Below are positions 11,240 to 22,280 of a stretch of 64,000 bases of DNA, one piece after another. Each line of letters begins with the position of its first letter. Position 1 is the stretch's first letter. Source of the stretch: Branchipolynoe longqiensis (lineage: Eukaryota; Annelida; Polychaeta; Phyllodocida; Polynoidae); assembly GCA_030323885.1 (NCBI GenBank), contig CM059188.1:116659974-116723973 (forward strand). Direction: 5' to 3'. A program made the translations under genes and the position numbers. The notes beneath the pieces are model-generated. The model did not search any database, had not been told where the DNA came from, and saw nothing but the letters and a program-made list of their open reading frames with translations.

Positions 11240-11640
11240 ATTCCATATACGCGGTATGCGTTATGCGAATGCGAATGTGGATGCTGCAAAAAATCGAAAA
11301 GCATGTAAATGAATACTGTTGCTTCCATGTATCCGAATGCGAATACGAACGCAATGTAAATGCGGAAAATGAATCGATCCATGAACCGATCGGCGCGATT
11401 GCGAATGCGAATGCTGCTGTGGTTACCATAGAAAACAATAGTAACTTTGACTTTCATTCACAAATTTGAAGCAAAAAACTCCCAAAATGGGATGGGTATC
11501 TTTTTTTGGGGGGGGGGGGGGGGTTGTTTAGCAACCCCCCAACACAAAAAGAAGAGATCGACTATTGGAGGTCGGCATGGGTATCTATGCCGCATACCGC
11601 ATTCGCATGCCACATGCCGCATACCGCGTATATGGAATCT
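11238..11640. mobile_element. 403-bp MITE abutting the previous one
   Basis: The ends are AGATTCCATATACGCGGTAT and its near-perfect inverse ATACCGCGTATATGGAATCT, with GCGAATGCG-type subrepeats inside and a G(16) run near 11509-11523. It starts where the previous MITE ends. Confidence 0.8.
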
Positions 11641-11848
11641 TAGCTTTGGTCGTAATGCTTGCATTACGGTTGATTCGCGGCGGAGGAGGACGCCCCCCCC
11701 CCTCGCCCCACCCCCCAACTCATCTTCCTCCCGGGTTATGTCACCCCCCACCCCCACCCGGCTCTGCCCTTATAACCGCGCCCATCGCTGCCTCCACACT
11801 TGCTACCCGGACCGCACTTTGTCTACACCTCTTTCTATCTCCTCTCCG

Positions 11849-12180
11849 CTGACCTTGCTCCTCCTTGATTTGTCTGAAAAGAGTTCCAGGAGGGGGAGCC
11901 CACCGGCATTTAACTTTCTACTCTTACTCTGTCCGTGTCTTTGGCTCGCCGGCTGGTCACCATAGAGCAAATAGACACGATCCTTTGACTCAACTCTCCT
12001 CATTTCTCTTTCCTAGACTCTACCCTTTTTTTCTTCTCCCAGGCATACTCCTCACCCTGACCAGGGGAGTTGTGTGCTTGGGTGGGTCCCTGTACCTTTA
12101 TGCTTTCTCTCGCTTTGTTCTCGTTGCTGGAACCACCGCTGCACCCATCTTTACCCGCCCTTCCTCGAAACCCTTGCTGC
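11849..12180 (+). repeat. 330-bp direct repeat, copy 1 (non-LTR 5' region?)
   Basis: A segment with GTCTGAAAAGAGTTCCAGGA and GGTCACCATAGAGCAAATAG is repeated at 14310-14640. Both copies are followed by GGGCCGATTTATCGGAGCC and GTCGTAAGGTT. This suggests two copies of one retroelement whose second copy is cut short. Confidence 0.7.
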
Positions 12181-12439
12181 TGTCGACTGGATACAAATGC
12201 TCAACTACCGCTGGACCGAAGAGATTCGGGGCTGCTTCAACGCTTCACCGTTACAATGTTCATTCAAATATAGAGGATTTATGTCCCTACTGAAGATTAA
12301 TCTTCAACCAAAGAGTGGGCCGATTTATCGGAGCCTCTCTATAGATGTTGCAGTTCTGCAACCAGTAACCGTCGTAAGGTTTCAAACCACCCCCAAGCCA
12401 AGAAGCCTCCAGCCACACACCTACAAACCCTCGCCAGAG

Positions 12440-13450
12440 ACGCCCCCCGGCGAGAGGACATCATCAACAACACCATAGACCTCCCTTCTGCTCAAGGCTT
12501 TGACCGCCCCCTTAATTACCAAGACCGAGCTCAAAAGGGCACTCCATCCCCCACAGAGGAAAACGACCCCGGAGCAGATGGTGTACCAACCAGAGTGTGG
12601 ACCTGCCTCTCCACACACAACAGGGAAACACTGCTCCCCCTCCTAAACTCGGTCTACACATGAGCGAGCAGACCGCAATCATGGAAGGACGCGGTCATCG
12701 TACCCATCCCCCAAAAAAGACCCAGGCAAGTTCAGGCCAATCTCATTGCTACAATCCCTCAAGAAAGTGATAGCGAGAATTGTACTGGGCTGGCTCAAAA
12801 CCTTCTCCAGCGACCCGGCCAGCGGCTTCCCCGAAGAGCTGGTCGGGTTCCGAGGCAGACGTGGCAATTAGCACGCCGTCCTCACCCTCCTCGAGGAGAT
12901 AGTCCACATCAGTGGACGAGGCTTTGGTGCGACTGTCATATTCCTCGACCTCAAGAAGGCCTTCGAGCTGGTCGACCACGACGTGGTCCTTGCCTCCATC
13001 GTTGAGCTGGGAGTCACCGGGAAGCCTCTGGCGTTAGTGAAGAACTACCTACGTTACAGGCGAGCCAGTGTCCGCTTCCTGCTGGCCTGGGTTCCCTCCC
13101 ACATAGGACTCTTTTCGGTAATGACTAGGCCGACTCAGCTGCTCTGGACGGTTCACGCCGGCCTGAGATCGTCCTCGTCATAGGCCGCTCCCTGTCCAAG
13201 CTCAAAGCCACCCACGCTAGAGCCACCAAAGCCCTGTGGGAGGCCTCCCTCTGCCGCACCACCGTCAGGAACCCATACTCCATCAGTTGGGCCTGGCACG
13301 AAAATGTCAGGGAGCGCCTACCAGTCCCGAGAAACCTCTCTGCGTCCATGTAAGAGGCGGTCACGTGCATCAGGACTGGATACAGGCAGTTAATCGACAC
13401 CCCTGCATTGACCAAATCTTCAATGTCGCCCACATCCTGGCATCATGTGT
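12440..13450 (+). pseudogene. Broken non-LTR reverse transcriptase with RNase H remnant
   Basis: Read across several frames this gives PGADGVPTRVW, then SWKDAVIVPIP, FRPISLLQSLKKVIARIV, a FLDLKKAFELVDHDVV block (RT motif with the first Asp) and LVKNYLRYRRASVRF. After a deletion follows WVPSHIGL, typical of the end of an RNase H domain, and then a C-terminal region. YxDD is missing and there are many stops and shifts. An RT plus RNase H layout suggests an I- or Tad-like clade. The region is much richer in GC than its surroundings. Confidence 0.7.
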
Positions 13451-14309
13451 GGCCTTTGACAGGACCGCCATCTGAGACTGTACCCATTGCTGACGACTCT
13501 GAACCCGACAATAACGACGGTGACTAGCAACCACCATCAGGGAGCCCGTGAGGTCCCCCACCAGGGAGCCCCATGAGGTCCCCCAGCAGGGAGCCCCGTG
13601 AGGTCCCAGTCAGGGAGCCCCGTGAGGTCCCACCGGACACTGCACCTACACCGAGGGCCCAGTGCGGTCCTGAATACACTGGGTGTGACAGCCTCGACCC
13701 CCACGCCTACAAGATCGGTTCCCGCTTTGATCACTGATAGAGTGGGTGCTGGGGCCGCAGACGCCAATCACACCCACCAACCACACCCCGATCCAGGAGC
13801 TCTGTTGGTCCTGGACAGCCACCCTGCAATGGAGACCTGGAGGACCAAAGCACCACCCATGGCCCTGTTGCCAATGACACCAGATCCCGCTTTGTTTTCC
13901 GGTTGGGGTATAAGACCGTGGGCCCCAAGAAAGTATTGCCACCTGCCGGGCTACCGCCGCACCACGCCACCACCACACAAGATGTTACGAAGAGCACCCC
14001 ATCCCCCCTTCCCTACCACCCATAAAGTGGGATAGAGAAAAAAGAAAGACCCCAAAAAAACAAATCCACTAAAAACGGGCCTTTCTAACGGCACCATTTA
14101 TCAATGCTGCAGTTCCAATACCTAAACTGCCTCCAGCCACTCCACCTCCTACCTCCTCCAGCAGCCTCGGAGAGCCGGTCGCGGACATGGTCAATGCCGC
14201 CGTACAGGACACCCTCCCCGCAGCCCCCTCATGCAGCCCCCACCTCCAAGGACTACCCCCCCACCCTCCTCTCCATCTGGCCCCACACCTCCGTCCACAC
14301 CTCTCTCTG
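13451..14309. other. GC-rich stretch with short tandem units
   Basis: 13550-13640 holds about three tandem copies of an AGGGAGCCCCGTGAGGTCCC-like unit. The rest is GC-rich retroelement-like DNA with no frame I can assign. Confidence 0.5.
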
Positions 14310-14885
14310 CCGGCCCGGCTCCTCCTTGATATGTCTGAAAAGAGTTCCAGGAGGGGGGGCCCGCCAGCATTTTCACTTTCTACTCTTACTCTGTCCGTGT
14401 CCATGGCTCGCTGGATGGTCACCATAGAGCAAATAGGCACGGTCCTTTGACTCAACTCTCCTCATTTCTCTTTCCTAGATTCTGCCCATTTCGATTTCTC
14501 CCAGGCACACTTCTTCCCCTGACCAGGGTTGTTGTGTTCTTGGGTGGGGCCCTTCACCTATTACGATTTCTCTGTCTGGTTCTTGTTGCTGGAACGACCG
14601 CTGCTCCCACCTTTGCTCGCCTTCCTCAAACCCCTACTGCTGACCGGATTCAAGTGCTACACTACACTACACACACCTACAGCTCAACTACACGACGGAA
14701 TGGAGAGATTCGCTGCCGCCCCGCCGTCATTACGTCGTGAAAGATGTCCCCAGCTTTCACAACACTCCCTCTACGAAGACAAGTCTTCAACCACAGATTG
14801 GGCCGATTTATCGGAGCCTCTCTACCCAATGTTGCAGTTCTGCAACCGGTAACCGTCGTAAGGTTACAAACACCCCAATTGATTG
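14310..14885 (+). repeat. 330-bp direct repeat, copy 2, with ATTG tail
   Basis: Matches 11849-12180 and then 12304-12385. It ends in (ATTG)n at about 14877-14894, next to the start of the DIRS-like pol. A microsatellite 3' end is common for non-LTR elements, so this may be a short internally deleted copy. Confidence 0.65.
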
Positions 14886-14890
14886 ATTGA

Positions 14891-16642
14891 TTGACCTCCG
14901 GCGAGCTCTGGGCCCAGTACCCTACCTTCATCCGGGCCTACGCAGCCCTCCGCAATGCGGGCCTCCCTAATATTTTGGCCGCCCTCCACTCAGGCCTACT
15001 GGAGTTTGGCTTCCCCGCGAACTACTCCGCTGGCGCCCCCCTTCGCCCCACCTACACCAACCAATGGGAGGTGCGCAAGCACGGGGTCCACCTCCGGAGC
15101 TTCATCAGCACTGAGCTGGCCCACGGGGCCCTGGCCGGCCCCTTCCACGTCCCGCCCTTTACCCCTTGGGCACAGGTGTCCCTGATGATGACCCAGCCTA
15201 AGTCCGACCCAGGGAAGAGGAGGGTCATCATCGGCTAGTCCTCCCCTCCCAGAGGCAGCATCAACTCAGGCATCCCCCGCCGGGAGTACCTCGGGAAGCC
15301 GCACACCTACAGGCTTCCCTGCGTTGCGGACATGGGACACAGCCTGCTCCGGGAGGGAGTCGGCGCCTACATATGGACAGCCAACATCTCTAGGGCCTAC
15401 CGCCAGCCCCGGCCCGACCCCCTAGCCTGCCCCCTCTACGGCATCACCCTGGACAGCGCCACCTACATGGATCTTGCCCTCCCGTTCGGCTGCCGTTCCT
15501 CGGGGGGCGCCTGCGTTCGGGTCACCGCAGCCGTGGCCTGGATCCTCCCGGTGCGAGGGCTTCCACACCCTCGTGTATGTGGATGATTACGTCGGCTGCG
15601 AGCGGCCCTACCTGAGGGCCCGCCAGGCGTTCAACTCCGTCATCAACCTGGCGGCCATCCTCGGGCTCGAGGTTGTCCCCGGAAAGTGCCACCCTCTGGC
15701 GGTCCGCCTCACCTGGCTCGGCTTCGCCCTAGAGAGTGAGGCCATGACAAACCGCATCGCCTTCGACAAGGTCGAGGCCCTCGTGAGGCCCATGAGAGGC
15801 CCAGATGGACCACCGCACCCTCAGGCGCCGCGAGCTGCAGAGTGTCATCGGCCGCCTCAACCACGTCGGCAGCTGCGTCCTCCCTGCGAGGAAGTTCATG
15901 CACCGCCTCCTCGCCGCCCCCAGCAGCTGCTACAGGGCCGCCTCCCTCACCCTCGGGGAGGAGGCCTGCCGCGATCTGCGGTGGTTCGCCCTCTGGCCTC
16001 CTGCCATGGTGACTTCCCATATAACCCTGGGCTTTGATTCCAGGTTTCTCCGCCCTCGAGGTCACAGCGGTTGACCGGCTCCACCTCGCCTCCCTCGCGC
16101 CCTCTACCTGGAGGAACAGGTGCCGGCAGGCCGAGGCCTACGTCACGTACATTTATGCACACGGCCCCAACGCCCACGCCCCTTCCGACTTTGAGGTAGC
16201 AGCCTACACCACCTCCCTCTACGCCACCGCCATCACACCGGCCTCTGTCCTGGATGCCCTCTCTGGAGCACGCTCCTGGGTCGAGGCCGCGGGGCGCGAG
16301 CCCTCGCCCTTCGGCCTGCAGGGGCGACCTAACCTCGGCGCACGTACCGCGCTTCGCCCCCCCCTCCGGCAGCCTGACCTGCTCTCACTTGCCTCCGGGG
16401 AGTGGGACGGCCCCCACACCATCACTCGCACTGACGTCGCCCGGGTCCCGGGAGGCCTCTGCCTCACCCTCCGGAGCTCCAAGACCATCTCGGGACGCTT
16501 GGGCGCCGCCGCCCTCTTCATCCCGGCCTCGTCGGGCTCCGGGCTCTGCCCCGTCGCGGCTTGGCATGCGGCCGTCACCCTCGTACCGGCCACTCCCCCC
16601 GATCAGGCTTTCATCATGCCCTTGGGGCGGCCGCTTGGATGA
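14891..16642 (+). pseudogene. DIRS-like element: reverse transcriptase, RNase H and tyrosine recombinase remnants
   Basis: Three frames follow one another. 14891-15237 reads PTFIRAYAALRNAGLPNIL ... WAQVSLMMTQPKSDPGKRRVIIG and ends in TAG (15236-15238). 15239-15590 continues with IWTANISRAYRQ and GGACVRVTAAVAWIL. 15560-16050 carries the polymerase box LVYVDDYVG, LTWLGFALES and an RNase-H-like stretch. 16034-16642 reads LAPSTWRNRCRQAEAYVTYI, typical of the SAM-like N-terminal part of DIRS tyrosine recombinases, and then a catalytic-domain-like stretch cut short before a Tyr motif is seen. The order RT-RH-YR, without protease or integrase, fits DIRS/Ngaro. At least two frameshifts and one stop make it non-functional. 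Codon use is strongly GC-rich, unlike the host genes. Confidence 0.75.
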
Positions 16643-16835
16643 CATAGCCACGCCGGCAGGTCCTGTCCTTGATTATGATTACCATGTTTTAAATTGCCTA
16701 TGTTCCTCGTGATTGTCAGTTATTACTATTATGTTTACCTATCTTCCTCCTCGATTGTTCCTTCATTGTCATTGCCCCCTTTTTATTATTGAATAAAATG
16801 GTTTTTTCTCCACCCCCGCCTCTGTTCCTCCTTCG
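16643..16835 (+). repeat. Probable 3' end of the DIRS-like element
   Basis: An AT-rich tail with TTGAATAAAATGG followed by TTCTCCACCCCCGCCTCTG. A similar AATAAAA plus TTTCTCCCACCTCCGTCTC ending closes the gag-only element at 51220-51273. Confidence 0.5.
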
Positions 16836-16839
16836 TTGC

Positions 16840-17185
16840 GTATCAGCTATGTGCCTCACAGGCTTTCTCATATATGGAACTCTGCTTGATACTATGATCT
16901 CTGTTATTCTTGTACCAGTAATTAAGGACAAAATGGGAAGGATTAACAGTAAGGATAACTATAGACATATAGCCCTTGCTAGTATGTTGTCAAAAATATT
17001 TGAAAATGTTCTGCTAGATAGACTGGAGTTTTATTTTAAAACAAATGATAATCAATATGGCTTCAAGCAAAAACATGGGACAGATAAATTCTACTATGCT
17101 TTTGTGTTTTATTGACACCTCTAAGGCATTTGATAGAGTGAATCATGCAAAACTGTTTGAAAAACTAGTGCAACATGGTGTGATA
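16840..17185 (+). pseudogene. Fragment of a non-LTR reverse transcriptase
   Basis: Nearly identical to 47830-48190 (TMISVILVPVIKDKMGRIN, then a shortened NYRHIALASMLSKIFENVLL block), but with a stop and an internal deletion before CATTTGATAGAGTGAATCATG. It ends within the SKAFDRVNHAKLFEKL motif. Confidence 0.85.
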
Positions 17186-17640
17186 TATGCGTAATAGACG
17201 TCTAGACCTGTGGTTAATATATGTTAACGATATGCAGAGTTGGGGACAAAGAGATATGCAAATGAGATGACGTCATGGAAAGTTTAGCCGGCGGGTCAAG
17301 TGTGCCCTACGCCGTGAATAAACCATTCAGTAACCAGAAGTCAAAGTGTTCAGACGTACTTTCACATACGTCAATGTACGTCGACATAAGGCGGCGCGCG
17401 TCAGGGGGGTCGGCAAAGCTTTGCGCATGCCCAAACCTTTTGACGTACGACAACGCATATGGGTGCTTACGTTATGCCTACATTAGGCGTACCTCGAGAT
17501 ACGTTAGACCTGCGTTGGAGGAATGTTCTTCTTACATTGTCCTATGTTGACTTTCCTTCCTCTAACAGAGAGCGTTCAGTCAGCGCATTGGCACCGTAAT
17601 GCCAACATATGACGACGTTGTTCTAACATATGCATAACAT
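17180..17640. repeat. Non-coding repeat, partner inverted at 19843-20031
   Basis: The segment 17180-17370 (TGATATATGCGTAATAGACG ... CAGACGTACTTTCAC) is found reverse-complemented inside the tandem array at 19843-20031. The rest contains ACGTACGTCGACATA-like motifs and ends AACATATGCATAACAT, so it may be a MITE with short ATATGC-type ends. Confidence 0.65.
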
Positions 17641-18680
17641 ACAGTCACTCCTCCTGAGCTTTTGGTGGGGGGCCATGTCCCCCGCAGGAGCAAAGAGCTC
17701 CTGTGCCTCAATGTTCAAGTTGGACACATTGGAAATCCCCGACAGCCCAGACAGATTCAGCAAACTGTCCGCTGCTGTCAGAGTACTGGTGGACTGGTTC
17801 AGCACCACTTGGGCTGAAACCCACGACCCGATGGCAGAGCTGCCAGTCGGTTGTGGCATTGCTGCCGGTGCTGCCGGAGGTGATGCTGGTGAAGGTGCTG
17901 GACGTGCTGTCGGTGGTGAAGGCATCCCCACCAGTGGAGGCAGACCTATGGGCTGCTGGCCAAACAGAGCCTGGGGCTGCAGTACCGGCTGAAGTACCTG
18001 CACCATCAGCTGGTGCTGCATAGGTCCCGTCGGCTGGTGCAGCCCCAGAGGCAGGCGCAGGCAGCACCGGCTGTATCATGTACTGCTGCATATACTCCTG
18101 GCTATGTGAAGCCCATGGGGATCCTGGTGGTGGTTGGTGTCTCCACTGGTGGGGATATGGTTGGTATGTACATCTCGCTCGACGACGGACAGGAGGACGC
18201 GTGTGACGACGTCAACTGACGACATCGCAGACAGGGGTCGCACAGGACATGCCATGGAGGGGTTGGATCTGGCCGGGTCCACCTGCATGCATCACTCTTC
18301 GTTGTTCACCTCTTCATCCAGCATCTCCATCAGGACGTGATAAATCCCGGCCCACGGCTTCTTTTCTTGGGCCTTGGACATAGTCTCCATCGTGTCCCTG
18401 ACAAAATTACCAAAGGCCGCCCGCACTGTCATGGCCCATGATGCAACCGGCTTCAGGGTCTCCAGCAGCTCCCCCGACTCATCAACGCGCTGCTGGAGAG
18501 TTCTCATCAGACAGCTGTCCTCCTCGGGCCGCGGCTGGGGGTCTGGGTCTGCCCCACTGCTCGTCTAGCCCGATCTGAAGCTCAGCGCAGGCGTTCTATC
18601 GCCGCCATATTGTCTTTTTGCATTCTCTCCCATTTCACCAACTCTGTGCCGATATAAGTACCCATTTGATACTTGAGCCA
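17640..18680 (-). pseudogene. Decayed minus-strand coding region with a BESS-like motif
   Basis: I do not recognise the protein with certainty. On the minus strand 18660-18595 gives [20 protein letters not shown], a segment also present at 34341-34376 (-) and 34655-34712 (+). 18507-18292 reads VASWAMTVRAAFGNFVRDTM...IYHVLMEMLDEE, which resembles a BESS-type motif (an aromatic-led helix then an Ile/Leu-rich helix) of Myb/MADF proteins. 18090-17640 is a Pro/Ala/Ser-rich stretch with two competing frames. Stops between the parts suggest a decayed transposon-borne gene, but introns cannot be excluded. Confidence 0.4.
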
Positions 18681-19029
18681 GGCATTCTACTACCTGTTCC
18701 ATACTAAAGCTATTTTCGCCAGTATTTAGACTACGTTGTCATTCACTGTGTAGTACAAGTACAGGGTGAACCTGTTATCTAGCAATCAGTAGGCCCCTAG
18801 AGCATAATCAATTCTAAATGTAATGCATTGACTAATCTGTAACAAAATTAATGCAACATATATCTCAAGCAATCTATTAAGTATTAGGATGGATTTCTTT
18901 TATTTTAATTAAGTGATTTCGATTAGGCCTACTTGAAAAACTGATTATCCTTTATAGGAACCAGACGGGATGGCCAAATGAGTTAGATCAATCAATCAAC
19001 CAATGGGGGACATTGCGATGTTGTGGTTC

Positions 19030-20270
19030 AAACAATTGCCGTTGGCGTCGCCACTGAAGTAGTCTGGTAGTGGGCCTGATGGTATGGTTCTCTGCATCGA
19101 CTATTCCTGTATACTGATGCATTGATGGTGTAGTCCTGTCTCCTGACTGTAGTCTGATGTACTGACATACTGACGGCATGGCCCTGTGTACTGACTAGTC
19201 CTCTGTATTGACATACAGACAGTATTTTTGTGTGTACTGACATGCTGATCGTGTGTACCGACATATAGACAGTATAGTTCTGTGTCCTGACTGTAGCCAT
19301 GAGTTCTGACTAGTCCTGTGTATTGACATACTGACAGTATTGTATTGTGTACTGACTAGTCCTGTGCACTGACTGTAGTCTGGTGTACTGACATACTGAT
19401 GGCATGGTCCTGTATACTGATTGTACTGAATGTAGTCCTGTGTACTGACATACTGGTGGAATGATACTTTGTACTGACTGTAATCCTGTGTACTGAGATA
19501 CTGATGGTATGGCTCTATCTACTGACTGTAGTCATGTGTACTGACATACTGAAGGTAAGGTCCTGAGTACTGACTGTAGTCCTGTGTAGGCCTACTGATT
19601 GGCTCAGTGTACTGACATACTGGCAGTAAGGTCCACTGTACTGTCGGTATGGTCCTGTGTAGGCCCTACTGACTAGTCCTCTGTACTGACTTAGTGATTG
19701 TATGGTCCTGAGTACTGACTTTAGTCCTGTGTTCTGACATACTGGCGGTATGGTTCTGTGTGCTGACTAGTCTGGTATACTGACAATATGATTATGTGTG
19801 CTGACTGTAGTCTGATGTACTTACTGCAGTCCTGAGTACTGTGAAAGTACGACGTCTGAACACTTTGACTTCTGGATACTGAATGGTTTATTCACGACTA
19901 GGCACGCTTGACCTGCCGGCAACTTTCTGTGACGTCATCTCATTTGCATATCTCTTTGTCTCAACCTCTGCATCTCGTTAACATACATTAACCACACCTG
20001 TACATCTATTACGCATATATCACAAGTACTGATATACCGACAGAATAGTCCTGTGTACTGACTAGTCCAGTGTACTGACATAATGACGGTATGGCCTGTG
20101 TACTCACTAATCCAGTGTACTGACCGACTGACAGTCTGGTCCTGTGTACTGACTGTAGTCCGGGGTACTGACATACTGACTGTACTCCTGGTCACTGACA
20201 TGCTGACAGTATGGTCCTGTGTACTGACATAATTATGGTATGGTCCTGCAAACTGGCTGCATGTTGTCTT
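19030..20270. repeat. Degenerate tandem array of GTCCTGTGTACTGACT units
   Basis: Units of about 20-25 bp (GTCCTGTGTACTGACTGTAG / TGTACTGACATACTGACGGT) alternate in a higher-order period near 45-50 bp for about 1.2 kb. They are interrupted at 19843-20031 by an inverted copy of 17180-17370. ORFs on the minus strand are array translations. Confidence 0.85.
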
Positions 20271-20689
20271 GTAGTATCTCCGTTTAGGCCCACTAGTACC
20301 GATGCACCACCTATAGTCGGAAAAACTAACTATGCTAAATGTCCCCCATTCTTTTATTTTAACTCTCTGCAAGATATGTTTACAATAAACTGAGGTGATA
20401 CAATAAATGCAAATTCCTTACAGACAGAAAGGATTCCAGAAAAGCGATGCTTATCTAGCTGGTCTCCATGATGTGAATGAACAAGTGATGACAATAACAG
20501 ATGATTAAACTTAAGCTACATTTTTAACTAATGATTATGATATGAGATGCGTCTCTTCACAGGTGGTAAAAAACAAAGTAACGATAGGAATATTATATGT
20601 AGGTGTATATAGTGTTATGGATTCATGTACTTACATGCAGTATCAGTAGTTATTTTGCATGTATGTTAATAGGGGTAAATTTTATATTC

Positions 20690-21001
20690 TTAGAGCGTCC
20701 AACTCCCGTGTTGGTAGACCGTGGGATCGTGGGTTCGAACCCTGATTGAGTCAAACCAATGACATAAAAATTGAATCTTGTCGCTTCCTAGCCAGGTGCT
20801 CGGCATTATTAGGATAGGGCAAGGACTGGTTGGCTCAGTGTCATGATAATGTGACTGAGTGGGATATCAGGTCATGGTGCTGGAGGCCTGGTGTCCCAAT
20901 GGGGCAGCACTATAAAGTCGCCATGAGACATGAGTGCGCACTGTCACTACCCGTCGTGATGACCTTGGATGTTGCTAGGACGTAAAACAAAAAACAAAAC
21001 A
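20690..21001 (+). mobile_element. tRNA-derived SINE
   Basis: The B-box GGTTCGAACCCTG is near 20735. The body GGCTCAGTGTCATGATAATG follows, and the tail GTTGCTAGGACGTAAAACAA is followed by (AAAAC)n. The A-box side is partly lost. Confidence 0.85.
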
Positions 21002-21371
21002 AACTTATAGGCCTATATATTATAAATAAAGTGGACTAGTTGTAGGGGCCTATATATACACGTGTATACACATCACTGTGATAAGACTTATCAGTTGGAA
21101 TTGGTGCGCAGACAAAAGCTGACCCTTAATGAAAAAAGAGAAAAGCTCACAATTAATTATTTTGTTATTATATAGGCCTACATATAAATGTCACCAGTAT
21201 AATAAGCTGGACTATTTTGACGGGGTACAGGTTTTTTTGTTTTTTTAAATTAAAACAAAGGAAGAAAATTCACGCTCATTGTAAACTTTCAAAATTACAT
21301 AATTATCTTCATATTTGTCATAGAATCAATATTTTAAGACCATTTTAATAGTTATTTATAGTTCTTTCCAA

Positions 21372-21702
21372 TATGGAATCAGACGCAGTGGCTGAATCAG
21401 TAGAACGCAGGCTTCTCGTGCGGAAGGTCAGTAGTTTGAATCCCAGGCTAGTCAAATCAATGGCTTACAAAATCGATACTTGTTCCCACCTAGCCTGGCA
21501 CTCAGCATTATTAGGATGGGGTAAGGACTGGTTAGCTCAGTGTCAGGATAATGTGACTGAGTGGAATATCAGGTCATGGTGCCAGCACCTGATCTCCCAG
21601 AGGAGCAGGACTATGAGTCGACGGGAGCGCAGTCACAAGTCAGTAGGCCTACTTGTCCTGATACGACCACAGACATTGCTAGGACCTAAGACCCCAACAA
21701 AC
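21372..21702 (+). mobile_element. tRNA-derived SINE, diverged
   Basis: The head is GCAGTGGCTGAATCAGTAGAACG, with a weak B-box (AGTTTGAATCCCAGG), a normal body, and the tail ATTGCTAGGACCTAAGACC then (CAAA)n. Confidence 0.8.
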
Positions 21703-22137
21703 AAACAAACCTTTCCAATGGTACCAGCTATAATACAATTACATGAATTGTTGTGAGGGGATTTTTTTCAGGGTGTGAGCTTGTCATGGAACCGTTGGAA
21801 TTAGGCTGTTCTGTATAAATATATATATATGTTCACATCTTTTCTGCTAAACGAATTTACTAGAATGTTATCGTCTTTTTTTCTTTTTCCTTTTCAACAG
21901 TTCAAGATAGCTACTTCCCACCACCACCAGAGGGTTGGTAGTGGACATTCTCTACAAGACCTTTACTCCTTCCGACACCCCACCCCCAAACAAAATATGT
22001 AAATGCTTTCGACTCAATTGATATCCGACATTAGTTCTTACTAATGTCAGAATCTGCGATGGTAGCAGGAACCGTCTATAATATAAATGATTGTGCCACA
22101 ATTGAGTGAAAATAAATTATTCTATCCTCTGATAGAT

Positions 22138-22280
22138 CATCATCATCATGCTGTCGGTTGCGATGCGACAAATACTGCTTTCATTACTTGACTGCGTCTC
22201 TCCATTTAGCTCTCTGCTGTGAGAGTTGCGTCAATGAGTCGGTCTTAATGTCTCTCAGCTTTAGGTTTCTCTTGATGGTA
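22138..22280 (-). mobile_element. 3' end fragment of an RTE-like LINE
   Basis: The reverse complement of the LINE 3' end at 45440-45595: (ATG)n, then the GCATCGCAACCGACAGCATG region and the codons for the TSLSQQRAKWRAAV tail. 5'-truncated. Confidence 0.85.

Noticed and set aside
18962..20710. Functional tRNA genes
   Set aside because: All tRNA-like heads (18962, 20700, 23835, 44100, 44640 and others) are followed by a SINE body, and the anticodon stems are imperfect.
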